Positions 22,180 to 32,212 of a stretch of DNA of 64,000 nucleotides are shown piece after piece. A model generated the notes under the pieces. The model was not told where the DNA came from. It did no database searches and saw only the letters and a list, made by a program, of their open reading frames with translations. This stretch comes from Zerene cesonia (Eukaryota; Arthropoda; Insecta; Lepidoptera; Pieridae), in assembly GCF_012273895.1 (NCBI RefSeq), contig NC_052123.1:3224001-3288000 (forward strand), read 5' to 3'. Within the stretch, counting starts at the first letter, position 1, and each line of letters opens with the position of its first letter. A program made the position numbers and the translations under genes.

Positions 22180-22284
22180 ATGTGGTAAGCTGCAACTTCA
22201 TTGAGTAACATAGAGTATATACATATAATATTATGTAATCTGTGCTATATTTTTAACACGGGCAAATCCGGGGCGAACAGCTAG
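22180..22284 (+). mobile_element. Helitron-like 3' end, family H
   Basis: GGTAAGCTGCAACTTCATTG and CACGGGCAAATCCGGGGCGA lead to ACAGCTAG|T. It is related to 60199-60352. The 5' end is not found. Confidence 0.55.
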
Positions 22285-23545
22285 TAATAAATATTCATAT
22301 ATAGATATATATTAACTCTTTTTAATAAATGGAGAATGACACGATCATTAGTTGCTATGTGCATACGAATCACCGTGTACTAGGAAGCAATCGTGGCATA
22401 ATAATATTTAATAACTAACTGTTACCCGCGTCGTTGCTCGGTTATATTTAAAACTAGCTGTTTTTTAACAAATTCTGTATATAAACGTCAAATTTTGTGA
22501 ATACGACTGCTCAAATTGAAAGATGAAGTTTATCTGATAAGTAAATTATAGTCTTAAAATTATGGCTTTTATAAAGTTTTTTTTAAATGACGGTTATTTA
22601 TACTTTAGCCTGTTTTGACATTACCAAGGCGTTTACCAAATTTTATTGTTTAGATACATATTAAAGCATCCCAAAGTGCTCAATCATTGCCATTATTGCA
22701 TTTCTAAGTATACATTTACTCGTAATTCTTCCACTAATATTTCGGTCATTACTGAACAATAAGCAAGGAAGAAAGAACCAACAATTGTAGAGGGAACCCT
22801 GATCAATGTGTCATTGAACTTGAAATCGCTAAGCGCCTGTCACTATAATTAAGTCCACGCCTAAATAGGGCTGTCACACCTTTTTGTCAATACCATTATA
22901 CAAGTACCCTTACTGAGGCGAGATGATATATAAACGTGTGTCTTAAGCATATAAAATTTTATATATCATCGGAAATAAATATTAATTTATATCAGTAACA
23001 TTAAATAAGTTGTATTATGGTACCTAAACTTTTTATTTCGCTCTAAAATTTGATTGACAGTTATGTCTGATATATAGAACAAATCATTATCATATTGTTA
23101 TATATTCTAATAAATAAATAAACAGCCGAAGAGTTCTCTTTGTTAATATTCTAAAAGATTTGTTTTAAATCCGTATAGTTCTTATACAAGTATTCACTAT
23201 TATCAATATTTCCTGCAATGAGAAGACGATGATGATACTCTGCTATTTGTATTCAATGCCATGTATTCAAAAAAAATATAACAATACAAGTGAGATTCAT
23301 CATAAATCTATTACATGAAAAATCAATTCCCATTATTGCACCTATGTGAAGACGACCCACAGCATGTAGTAGTTAAAAAATATATCCTATATCGAACCAA
23401 AGGTTCACAACAAAGTTTAGGGCATGGAGCCATTCAATGCTAACTATTATATCAATTTCTTTAACGACACTGATGCATTACACGGACGGCTAATCAAAGC
23501 ACATCGGAAAAGAAGCGTGTTTAACCAGGTGTTAAAATGTTATAC

Positions 23546-23603
23546 CTACCGTGTTTTTGTACGTAAGTATATTAATATATACTTAAGTACAAAAACACGG
23601 TAG
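23546..23603. other. 58-nt near-perfect hairpin
   Basis: CTACCGTGTTTTTGTAC at 23546 and its exact reverse complement ending at 23603 form the base of a 26-bp stem with a single mismatch and a short AT-rich loop. There are no extra features of a transposon and no obvious target duplication. Confidence 0.8.
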
Positions 23604-23617
23604 TTTACTAATGTAAA

Positions 23618-23830
23618 CTAGTTATTGCCCGCAGCTTTGATCGCGTGGTTAAAATAAAATTTCTGTATACAAACTTTCATCTAAATCGTTTAGTATCGGA
23701 AGCCATATAGAACCATATAGCCTGTTACATTTCAGCCTGATCGGTCCAGTAGTTTGGGCAGTAGAGCATATGACCACTTGAGTTACGTGTCTATTGATAG
23801 ACAAACGGACAGCTAAGTTGTAGTATTAGG
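23618..23830 (-). mobile_element. Helitron-like repeat, GATCGGTCCAGTAGTT family
   Basis: CTAG at 23618, then TTATTGCCCGCAGCTTTGAT, CAAACTTTCATCTAAATCGT and ATTTCAGCCTGATCGGTCCA. A second copy lies at 34030-34200 (TTTCAGCCCCATCGGTCCAG). The 5' boundary is not clear. Confidence 0.5.
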
Positions 23831-24367
23831 GTCCCCTTTTGCCCTTTTGGGTAAGAAAATATAAAAAATATAGATATTCTTATGGTGTACGTAAATAAAA
23901 CAGGGAATGGAAATTTAACAGGACACAATTAACTTGAATCGCATTCTAACAAACAGATAATTAAAAAATAATGGGTTAGGTATTGTGGGTATATAAAGTA
24001 AACTGTTTGGTTAACATTCAACTATTTTAAATCGTCTAAATTAATGAATGTAAGCACTTAGGTAACTTTAAATGTTAATAAGCGTTCTCTCCCAGGCAAT
24101 CCGTAAGAGAGGACGAAAAAGGCACAGCATTTGGTAAATTTATCTTCACGCAAATTAATTTAGAAATAAATGCTAAAGCGTGTTATTTACGCGTTTCGGA
24201 GCAAGTTCAATGAACAGACTATTTCAGGGCCTGCGGAATGTTCCCGTAAAACAATATTTACAATAATTATCGAGAGTTTATACTCGTAGTAATCAATAGC
24301 CAGGCGGAAATTGGCGGAAATTTACGAGTACGGATCAGGTCTAATATGCTATTTCAGATCTAGACAA

Positions 24368-24552
24368 TCTATATATATAAAATTCTCGTGTCACAGTTTT
24401 CGTTGCCATACTCCTCCGAAACGGCTTGACCGATTCCTTTAAAATTTGGTAAGCATATTGGGTAGGTCTGAGAATCGGCCAACATCTATTTTTTATCCCG
24501 ATATTCCTACGGGATACGGACTTACGCGGGTGAAACCGCGGGGCGCAGCTAG
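24368..24552 (+). mobile_element. Chimeric Helitron-like element: family B 5' part, family A 3' part
   Basis: The first 120 or so bases match the family B element at 11584 almost exactly (TCTATATATATAAAATTCTC start, AGAATCGGCCAACATCTATT). At a T run near 24489-24494 the sequence switches to the family A 3' module (ATCCCGATATTCCTACGGGA, GGTGAAACCGCGGGGCGCAG) and ends in CTAG. Both outer edges are clean (A|TC and CTAG|T), so the hybrid looks like one inserted unit. Non-coding. Confidence 0.85.
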
Positions 24553-24924
24553 TATCATATAATAATATCATATTATTCATAATAAATAAATCTGCTTTTG
24601 GTATAAAGTAAAAAATATGTAATGGTTAAAGTAAGGACACGTTAGATTCAATGGCACATTACAAAGTTTGATCGATCTATGGTATCAATTATAGTTTTAT
24701 AGTCAATCAATAGATGGCGCTACAGATCGTAAACACCTCTCTAGCTCGCGATGTAAAAATTTTTTTCAGTATCATTATATCCTCGAGGAAATCTACCAAC
24801 GAGTACTCTGGTTTCCCTTCAAAACGTATAAATCTTTCGCCTTTTACTAAAGATTTCCGTGGAGGGGAACACTCAAATGAGTCTTCATTATTTTTGACAT
24901 CTCGAAATTATTCGAGGTTTATTA
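24553..24924. other. Spacer between the chimeric element and the hAT transposon
   Basis: A patch at 24705-24930 (AATAGATGGCGCTACAGATC, ACTAAAGATTTCCGTGGAGG) is less AT-rich and has an open plus-strand frame. It reads like a fragment of another dispersed repeat. No gene is supported. Confidence 0.35.
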
Positions 24925-25134
24925 TATTGAACTAGGGATGATCGATATTAAGAAAACATCGATGTTGACATCGATGTCAACATCGAATCAAAAGTATCGA
25001 TGTACGATAAAAATCGATTCAAAAACATCGATATGTGTAAAATATCGATGTTTTTTAAAAATAAAATAAAACCGCCTGTTATATTTATGAAAATTATTTA
25101 TTTTAATTGTAATAACAAAAGTTAAACAAAAATA

Positions 25135-25796
25135 TTAACAATTCCAGTATCTTTTGTCCACACTTTGTAAAAAAATTAACTTTGACAGGTTTTTTCCCTT
25201 CAATCGGTTACGTTGTTGGTATAGGAGTTGGCCAGCTTTAGAAAAAAGCCTTTCTGAAGCTGTGGATGTAGCTGTGCAACACAAATACTTATGAGCTATT
25301 TTCTTTAAATTTGGATAGGTGGATTCCATAATTTTCCATAGGAGTAATGGGTCTTGTTTTAACTCAGCTACCGGACTTTTTAAATAAAATTGTAGTTCCA
25401 TAGGCATATTTGTGTCACGTTGACCAGACAAAATATTATTCTTTTCTATAACAAATTTATAATGATCCTTCCATATGTCAACATCTTGGTCTTCTTCTTC
25501 TTCCACTTGAGTTGTAAAGTTCTCCATCAATTGATCATTTCCAGTTTGGTTCAGCCAATATCTGAAATCAATTCCTTGATACTCCGAATGGCTCTGGTAC
25601 AGGCTAATGCATCTTGGAAATGTATATTTTTAAAACGAGGATCCAAGAGAGTGGCGACCGCAAGAATATTAACATTTTCTGTTTGTAGCAATCTTTTCTT
25701 AATTTCTTCCATTACATTCTTTCTTAAATTCTGTCCGATTGACTGTTTTGTTTGGGAACCAGACACTTTTATAGTAAGTAATCTAGTAAGTGGAAT
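25135..25796 (-). pseudogene. hAT transposase, C-terminal part, frameshifted
   Basis: This is the C-terminal portion of a hAT-superfamily transposase (ZBED1-like group), an enzyme that cuts and pastes its own DNA in the nucleus. The upstream piece (25796-25551) contains the ATLLDPRFK motif typical of the catalytic core's end. The downstream piece (25530-25135) contains the hAT dimerisation region, including TASERLFSKAG, QRNRLKGKNLSKLIFL and a final stop at 25135. The two pieces are in different frames: the first stops with TGA at 25553-25551 and the second is open from just before that point, consistent with a small indel. The N-terminal zinc finger and most of the catalytic domain fall in the gap. 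The element cannot make a complete transposase as sequenced. Confidence 0.9.
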
Positions 25797-26796
25797 NNNN
25801 NNNNNNNNNNNNNNNNNNNNNNNNNNNNNNNNNNNNNNNNNNNNNNNNNNNNNNNNNNNNNNNNNNNNNNNNNNNNNNNNNNNNNNNNNNNNNNNNNNNN
25901 NNNNNNNNNNNNNNNNNNNNNNNNNNNNNNNNNNNNNNNNNNNNNNNNNNNNNNNNNNNNNNNNNNNNNNNNNNNNNNNNNNNNNNNNNNNNNNNNNNNN
26001 NNNNNNNNNNNNNNNNNNNNNNNNNNNNNNNNNNNNNNNNNNNNNNNNNNNNNNNNNNNNNNNNNNNNNNNNNNNNNNNNNNNNNNNNNNNNNNNNNNNN
26101 NNNNNNNNNNNNNNNNNNNNNNNNNNNNNNNNNNNNNNNNNNNNNNNNNNNNNNNNNNNNNNNNNNNNNNNNNNNNNNNNNNNNNNNNNNNNNNNNNNNN
26201 NNNNNNNNNNNNNNNNNNNNNNNNNNNNNNNNNNNNNNNNNNNNNNNNNNNNNNNNNNNNNNNNNNNNNNNNNNNNNNNNNNNNNNNNNNNNNNNNNNNN
26301 NNNNNNNNNNNNNNNNNNNNNNNNNNNNNNNNNNNNNNNNNNNNNNNNNNNNNNNNNNNNNNNNNNNNNNNNNNNNNNNNNNNNNNNNNNNNNNNNNNNN
26401 NNNNNNNNNNNNNNNNNNNNNNNNNNNNNNNNNNNNNNNNNNNNNNNNNNNNNNNNNNNNNNNNNNNNNNNNNNNNNNNNNNNNNNNNNNNNNNNNNNNN
26501 NNNNNNNNNNNNNNNNNNNNNNNNNNNNNNNNNNNNNNNNNNNNNNNNNNNNNNNNNNNNNNNNNNNNNNNNNNNNNNNNNNNNNNNNNNNNNNNNNNNN
26601 NNNNNNNNNNNNNNNNNNNNNNNNNNNNNNNNNNNNNNNNNNNNNNNNNNNNNNNNNNNNNNNNNNNNNNNNNNNNNNNNNNNNNNNNNNNNNNNNNNNN
26701 NNNNNNNNNNNNNNNNNNNNNNNNNNNNNNNNNNNNNNNNNNNNNNNNNNNNNNNNNNNNNNNNNNNNNNNNNNNNNNNNNNNNNNNNNNNNNNNN
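25797..26796. other. Assembly gap, 1000 N, inside the hAT transposon
   Basis: A 1000-N placeholder. It hides the 5' part of the transposase and some of the right subterminal region. Confidence 0.99.
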
Positions 26797-26878
26797 CGAT
26801 GTCAAAACATCGATGTTTTCCAGCTAAACATCGATGTTTATTCAACATCGATGAATATCGATCATCCCTATATTGAAC

Positions 26879-29694
26879 AATAATAGTATCGTTAAAGTTG
26901 GTAAATGGGAGCTCCATACTATCTATAGAATATTAATTATTTGATTTGCTCTGATAATGTGATGTGTATCTAGTGATGCTCATTGATATTGTTCTTATAT
27001 AACTTTATATAAATATTATATAATATAGACTTCTATTCAGAAATGCTTAAAATAAAAAAATAATATATTAACCGTGTTAATTTTAATGTAACGAAGAAAT
27101 TAAAAAACCGAGTCCCATTGTTTATCGTTTAAAATTAAAGTACTCCAGAATCTTAAACGATAATAATTCTTGCCACTTTGTAATAAAGCCTAAACATTGT
27201 TCTATTAAAACAATGGGTAGTAATGCATCATAAGTACCATTTATTGAAGACCTCTAGACTCGGTAGAAGTGTACTCGAGGAGAGCTCTACGCATTGGTTA
27301 TTAGCAAAGGGTGCGCCATAACCAGAAATTGCCTTTTCTTTCAAAGCATATTTTGTATTTTATGTTTTCGGTAAAACACTGCGCGATGGCTTTGTTTTAT
27401 TTTTGTTATGAAAGCGTAGCTAATGAGGTATTTGTCTAGAGTCTAGACACATTGCGGTATGACTTATTTAAACCAGAACGTATTTTAAGGTTATGCTTAC
27501 TAAGACGCTAAAAATACGAATAAATAGATATGTAGGTATTATTATAAATAAAAAATATTTCAGTATGTTCGAGTATCACGTAATATTTGTCAGTTCGCAA
27601 TTAGTACAAAGATATAGATTTTAAATCACAAGTACATATTGTTTGTTCAGTGTCACTTAAATTCAATGAAAACGCAATAACAGTCATGAAAATAAAGGAG
27701 AAATGAGTTAAAAGGATAATTATAATAAACACTCTAATTTCTTAATTTAGTAGCACATCACTTTTCGCGCCATAAACGACGACGGCGCACCACAGAATAA
27801 AAATTAGCTTTATTAACAATAAGGGCGTTTACACACAACACTGACACAGTGCAGTTTCTCATAAGAAAAAAAAAATGGGGTGCGTCCTCATAAATCTTAT
27901 GGATGGCGTCAAACTAATACGTTCTGTTCTACGCACTATTTCCATTGGGGTAAGCTTAATTGAGTATTCCAACACGTGTTTGTATTTACTAAGCTCGTAT
28001 TAAGCACTATTCATGGGAAAATACAAATGCAATAAATTATATATAATACAAGAGTGAGCAAACATATTTTTTCTGGTCCCTTATACTCGTTATAACGAAC
28101 TTCAACAAAAATTATATATTGGTAAAATTTAAGGAAATTGTTTCCTGCATAGTGCATTATGATCAGTTATGGCCAATGTGACTTAGTGTTTATATATTTC
28201 TATAATCATCTACATTGAAACATTCTTATTTTAAACTTTCTTTCTTTTTCACAGATTATAAAAACATAACAAATAACAAGCACATACAAAGCATTCAATA
28301 AATTTTATCAATCGCTCTTTTCAATGCGAATATATCCTCCACAAAATTACAATTAATTCTTATCACAAAACTGTACTTCAATCACCCAACTGCTAGTCTT
28401 ATCGCGTTAACAAAACAATAAAATACTAGGAAAGCATAGCTTCGGCGAGTTTTATCTACGCAGGGGTGCGGCTATCGACCGCACAACCTACCCCAAAGCT
28501 TTGCCGAAAGCCGAGGGGCTTCTAACACTACACTAATATTTCCTATTGTATTCGGCATATTCGTTTTGTTAAATATGTTAGATTTTTCGAGGCCATTGCT
28601 TCAAAGGTTTGGATATAGTTTATAATCTTTTATGTTGAGTTTAATTTAGAGGTTAAAAGCCTAATCCACTTAATCAATTAAAAACATCATAGTTGCTATT
28701 ATTTTAAAGTATATTATGGCTAAAGAAAAACTAGCCTTATTGGTATAAACAGTGTCAAAATCAGTGTCAGTCAAATCACCTTAAATATCTTACTGGAAAC
28801 GATAATAGGTTTTATTTTAAAAACAAAATAATTTTGTTGAACACCACATAAATATTAAGTACCTACAATATACGTAGTGTGTGTGTGTACGTGTTAATCT
28901 TATAAGAAAAGAACCAAGAAGCTTGTTAGAATTAGATTAAAGCGTTATCATACAAACTACTGTCCTACGTTGCACTGTACGAATTCCGTTGAAACACACA
29001 TAACATTGTAATAGACAATAATTATATATTTTAACAACCATGAAATAAAGTCTAAAACAAGAAGACAATCTAATCGATACAGACAAAAAAGGTTCACCAA
29101 GATCACAATAAAGAATTTAACATTTGTCCATCAAATCTTTATTAAGTCTCACTATCAACAAAAAAGTCTGCATATTTGACATATAAAAAGGCGGCAAAGA
29201 TAATAAAAGGGAATGGAATAAAAGCAAATTGCCGGGCGTCTCGAATGAGTGTTCATACTTCGTGGAATATCACACAGACAACGGCTTTTTTTATTTTATG
29301 TCTGGCGATGGAACTCCAAATTAAAGGTTCTTATTTCAAAGTGTGGTTATTAATTGAACCGTGAAATGTCATTGTCTCAGACGCTCTGACGACCACTTTT
29401 TTGGCGGTAAGTGATTTTTTTCTTTAAAATTTCTAAATCATGTGTGCTATACAAACGTTGCTTATTAGAATTTTTTAAATCAATTAATCATTCCTTTCAT
29501 AAGATAAAACTAGCTACGAAAAGAACCCTATTGCCAAAACCCAAACCTCAGTTATTATGTATAAAATTAAATTAAACCTCTGATTGATGTGTTTATGACA
29601 AAAGTAAAAAATAATTATAGGCATTTTCTGACAATCGCCAACTTATTATTTATCATGTTATCTAAAGACTCCACATCCTACTTTTTGTTTTTTT
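26879..29694. other. AT-rich intergenic DNA, no supportable gene
   Basis: A GC-rich patch near 28436-28530 (TAGCTTCGGCGAGTTTTATC, GCCGAAAGCCGAGGGGCTTC) and a frame at 29176-29364 were inspected; neither has a motif. At 27885-27953 a start codon and 22 codons run to a donor-like GTAAGC, but there is no partner exon. Confidence 0.4.
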
Positions 29695-29862
29695 TTATGT
29701 CATAGCGGGCAACTGGGCTGGTTCGCCTATTGGTAAGCGATCACCACCGCCCATTAACATTCGCAGAGGTAGTGCCTCTGCGAATGTCCTGCTGCTTTTT
29801 AAGGGGTAAAGGATAAGGAAAGGAAAGCCCAATTCTTGCCGAAGCGTGCTCGACTATCACAA
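29695..29862 (+). repeat. Family S repeat, internally shortened, with a perfect 12-bp hairpin
   Basis: Family S start (TTATGTCATAGCGGGCAA, CCACCGCCCATTAACATT) and end (GCCCAATTCTTGCCGAAGCG, CTCGACTATCACA) with most of the purine-rich middle lost. At 29758-29786 the arms CATTCGCAGAGG and CCTCTGCGAATG face each other over a 5-base loop, a feature absent in the other copies. Confidence 0.65.
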
Positions 29863-31264
29863 TAAAATTTATCATTTGATAATTATATTTTAAACATTTT
29901 ATCAATTTATACTATTACTGTTTATCAATACCTATACCATAGACACAAAAAAAACATATAAAACAAAAGGAATTTTAAAATTGGAACAAGTAAATATATT
30001 TCGAAACAAACACGTAATTAAAAATATGGATTGTAGCAATGTAAAAAAAACATAGTAGTTTCCAATTACAATTAAAAGTGCTGATTCAAGTAGGGGACGT
30101 TTAATAATGACACTCAGTTATTTTATAAATATTTCATCATGGAGGAAAACATATCCGAGACTAATAAGAGCCTTATAAATTTATTCCTTATACTTTGTTT
30201 GAATAAAAAATGCATAATTTTCTTTAAGACCAGTTTCATAATTACTGCTATTTAACTGTGTTCTCATAAAAATCATATCCCATATGCCTACTCTCGTGTT
30301 GACACATTTATTTTACCGGTAAAAGATCAACTTTAATATACCGCTATATATGAATTTCCATTAGGTATTTTTAGACTACCAAAACTAATAAATCAACCAA
30401 GACTGACGCGACCTATGAAAAAAACTCCAATAATAAAATGTTATAAGATTTATGACAATCCAAAAATTTAACTGAAAGCAATTTATAAAGTTTATAATGA
30501 GATGAAATTGAAAGTCGAACCGAGTTTTTGGCAACGTACCCGCAGTGTATTCAACGCAGGTCCGTTTTTGGGCGAAACTCAAATCTTTTATATGGCAATC
30601 CATTATAAAACCTCCTTGGAACCACCCCGTCTAGACAATGTCTGCATTGCCGCGCCTGCGTGTTACAAATACTACCACCACGTGGTTTTCATAACCTAAA
30701 AAACATAATGCGTCATCGAAATAAATTAAAAAAAAAACATTATTTGTAAATAAACAAAACAAAATTTACTTTATTGTAAAACTTACACAAAACATAAATT
30801 TTTACAAGGATTTTTACATAAAATACGGGAAAAAACGTTCTTGGAAAGAGCAATAAATAAACATAAACTTTTTCTTACACTGTTAGCGAGGGAATCCTCC
30901 ATTGCTGTTTATTCTAGCAGGAGGCTAAGGTAGGTATTCATTTGAAGCTAATTATAAAATCACAGATTATTAAATATTATCATATCATAATTACATTTTT
31001 ACTTATACATACATACACATTGAATATAATTCTTATTATGAATTGTTTGTAACGCTAAATTCTTTATATCCATATACATTACAATACTACTCGTAATTAA
31101 TTTATGGAAATAACAGGACAGAAAACTACGGAAAATCTGGAAAAATGCACTGTATATTTCTTCTTGGCGTATTAATTAAAATTAATTAAATTCCGTAGAC
31201 TCCTTTATAGGAATTCAATTAACAAACATACTAAGACAAAAACAACAGTTTTATCTCAATACAA
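29863..31264. other. Intergenic DNA, nothing recognised
   Basis: A GC-richer patch at 30510-30690 is open on both strands (30502-30699 plus, 30603-30385 minus) without motif or splice support. Confidence 0.4.
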
Positions 31265-31529
31265 ACTGCGCCCTATGGTTTCACTCGCGTAAATCCGTAT
31301 CCCGTAGGAATATCTACTATCATCATACTAATCCTACTTATTAATATCATAAACGTGAAAGTTTGTAAGGATATGTGTCCGTTTGTTGCTCTTTCACGCA
31401 AAAACTACTGAACCGATTGCAATGAAATTTGATAAGTAGACAGCTGGACAACTGGAATAACATATAGGCAACTTTTTATCCCGATACGTGATATGGACTT
31501 ACGCGGTTGAAACCGCGGGGCGCAGCTAG
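31265..31529 (+). mobile_element. Family A Helitron-like element with an inverted fragment beside it
   Basis: A full family A copy runs from TCCTACTTATTAATATCATA at 31332 to GCAGCTAG at 31529. Immediately upstream, 31265-31315 holds the 3' module of the same family in the opposite orientation (CTGCGCCCTATGGTTTCACT to GTAGGAATATC). The inverted arrangement suggests two insertions or a local rearrangement. Confidence 0.8.
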
Positions 31530-31888
31530 TGTCTCAATAAAAAAAGGACCACATGCATAAATGTTCGTACATGCTTACATACGTACATAACATAACTTTC
31601 CAATATAAAAATACATTCTAGATGGAATTGACATAATCCAAAGTTGTACACAGATATTACTCACCACTAAACACCCTGAGGTCATGACTAACAGACATTC
31701 ACTATATTCCGTATTGTTTTGTTTATCGATTTCAATGACAATAAAGCTTCGTTTACGTAAAAATATTTAGATAACTTTATTAACCATACATTGTTAAAGG
31801 GAACAAAATATGCGGGCATAATGAATTTAAAACGAAGTTATCAGTTCTTATATAACGTAGGTTATAGGTTGTCCGTCTCTTTATTACA

Positions 31889-31935
31889 ATGATTAACCGT
31901 GGGTTCGATTCCCGGTGGGGACAAACAAAAGAAAA
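31889..31935 (+). repeat. tRNA-like SINE fragment
   Basis: ACCGTGGGTTCGATTCCCGG with TGGGGACAAACAAAAG is a B-box and T-arm-like segment (GGTTCGATTCC) as found in a butterfly SINE family. No D-arm, A box or matching 5' acceptor strand is present, so this is not a tRNA gene. Confidence 0.55.
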
Positions 31936-32018
31936 TATCTTTGTCCGATAGGACATAAAAGACCGATCACCTCCTTGGCCATAAAGAAAACGAGTCAGTG
32001 AAACAGATGTATAACGCA

Positions 32019-32212
32019 CTAGTTGTAACCCGCGGGGTCGCGTGCGTGTTTCCTGGGTAATAAGTAGCCTTTGTGGTAATCCGGAATATAATCTATCTCT
32101 GTGCCAAATTTCGTAGAGATACGATACGCCTTTTTCGCGTAAAAGATAAACAATATTCATAATCCATCTATCCATCCATACTTACAAACTTTCGCATTTA
32201 TAATTTTAGTAG
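32019..32212 (-). mobile_element. Helitron-like element, family D
   Basis: CTAG at 32019, then TTGTAACCCGCGGGGTCGCG, TGGTAATCCGGAATATAATC and ATCTATCTCTGTGCCAAATT, and ACAAACTTTCGCATTTATAA at the 5' side. Reading frames through it are artefacts. Confidence 0.65.

Larger units (their letters stand above)
21865..24367. other. AT-rich intergenic DNA with repeat fragments
   Basis: It contains a Helitron-like 3' end at 22180-22284, a hairpin at 23546-23603 and a repeat at 23618-23830, each listed separately. No gene is supported. Confidence 0.45.
24925..26878 (-). mobile_element. hAT DNA transposon with 8-bp target duplication
   Basis: The element proper is 24933-26870. Terminal inverted repeats are TAGGGATGATCGATAT on the left and the exact reverse complement ATATCGATCATCCCTA on the right. 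The 8-bp duplication TATTGAAC lies at 24925-24932 and 26871-26878, the length made by hAT transposases. Both ends are packed with the palindrome CATCGATG (or near versions), probable subterminal transposase-binding sites. The transposase is read on the minus strand but is broken, and 1000 N replace the middle, so the true element length is unknown. Confidence 0.93.

Noticed and set aside
27885..27953. Possible short first exon (MGCVLINLMDG) with donor GTAAGC
   Set aside because: The opposite strand is equally open, the 5' side is a poly-A run, and no partner exon is seen.
31862..31930. A tRNA gene around the GGTTCGATTCCCGG segment
   Set aside because: There is no D-arm or A box, the acceptor strands do not pair, and the T stem has mismatches; it is a SINE fragment.
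31780..32175. 131-residue minus-strand frame
   Set aside because: It spans a tRNA-like SINE fragment and a family D Helitron-like element; the translation is an artefact of repeats.
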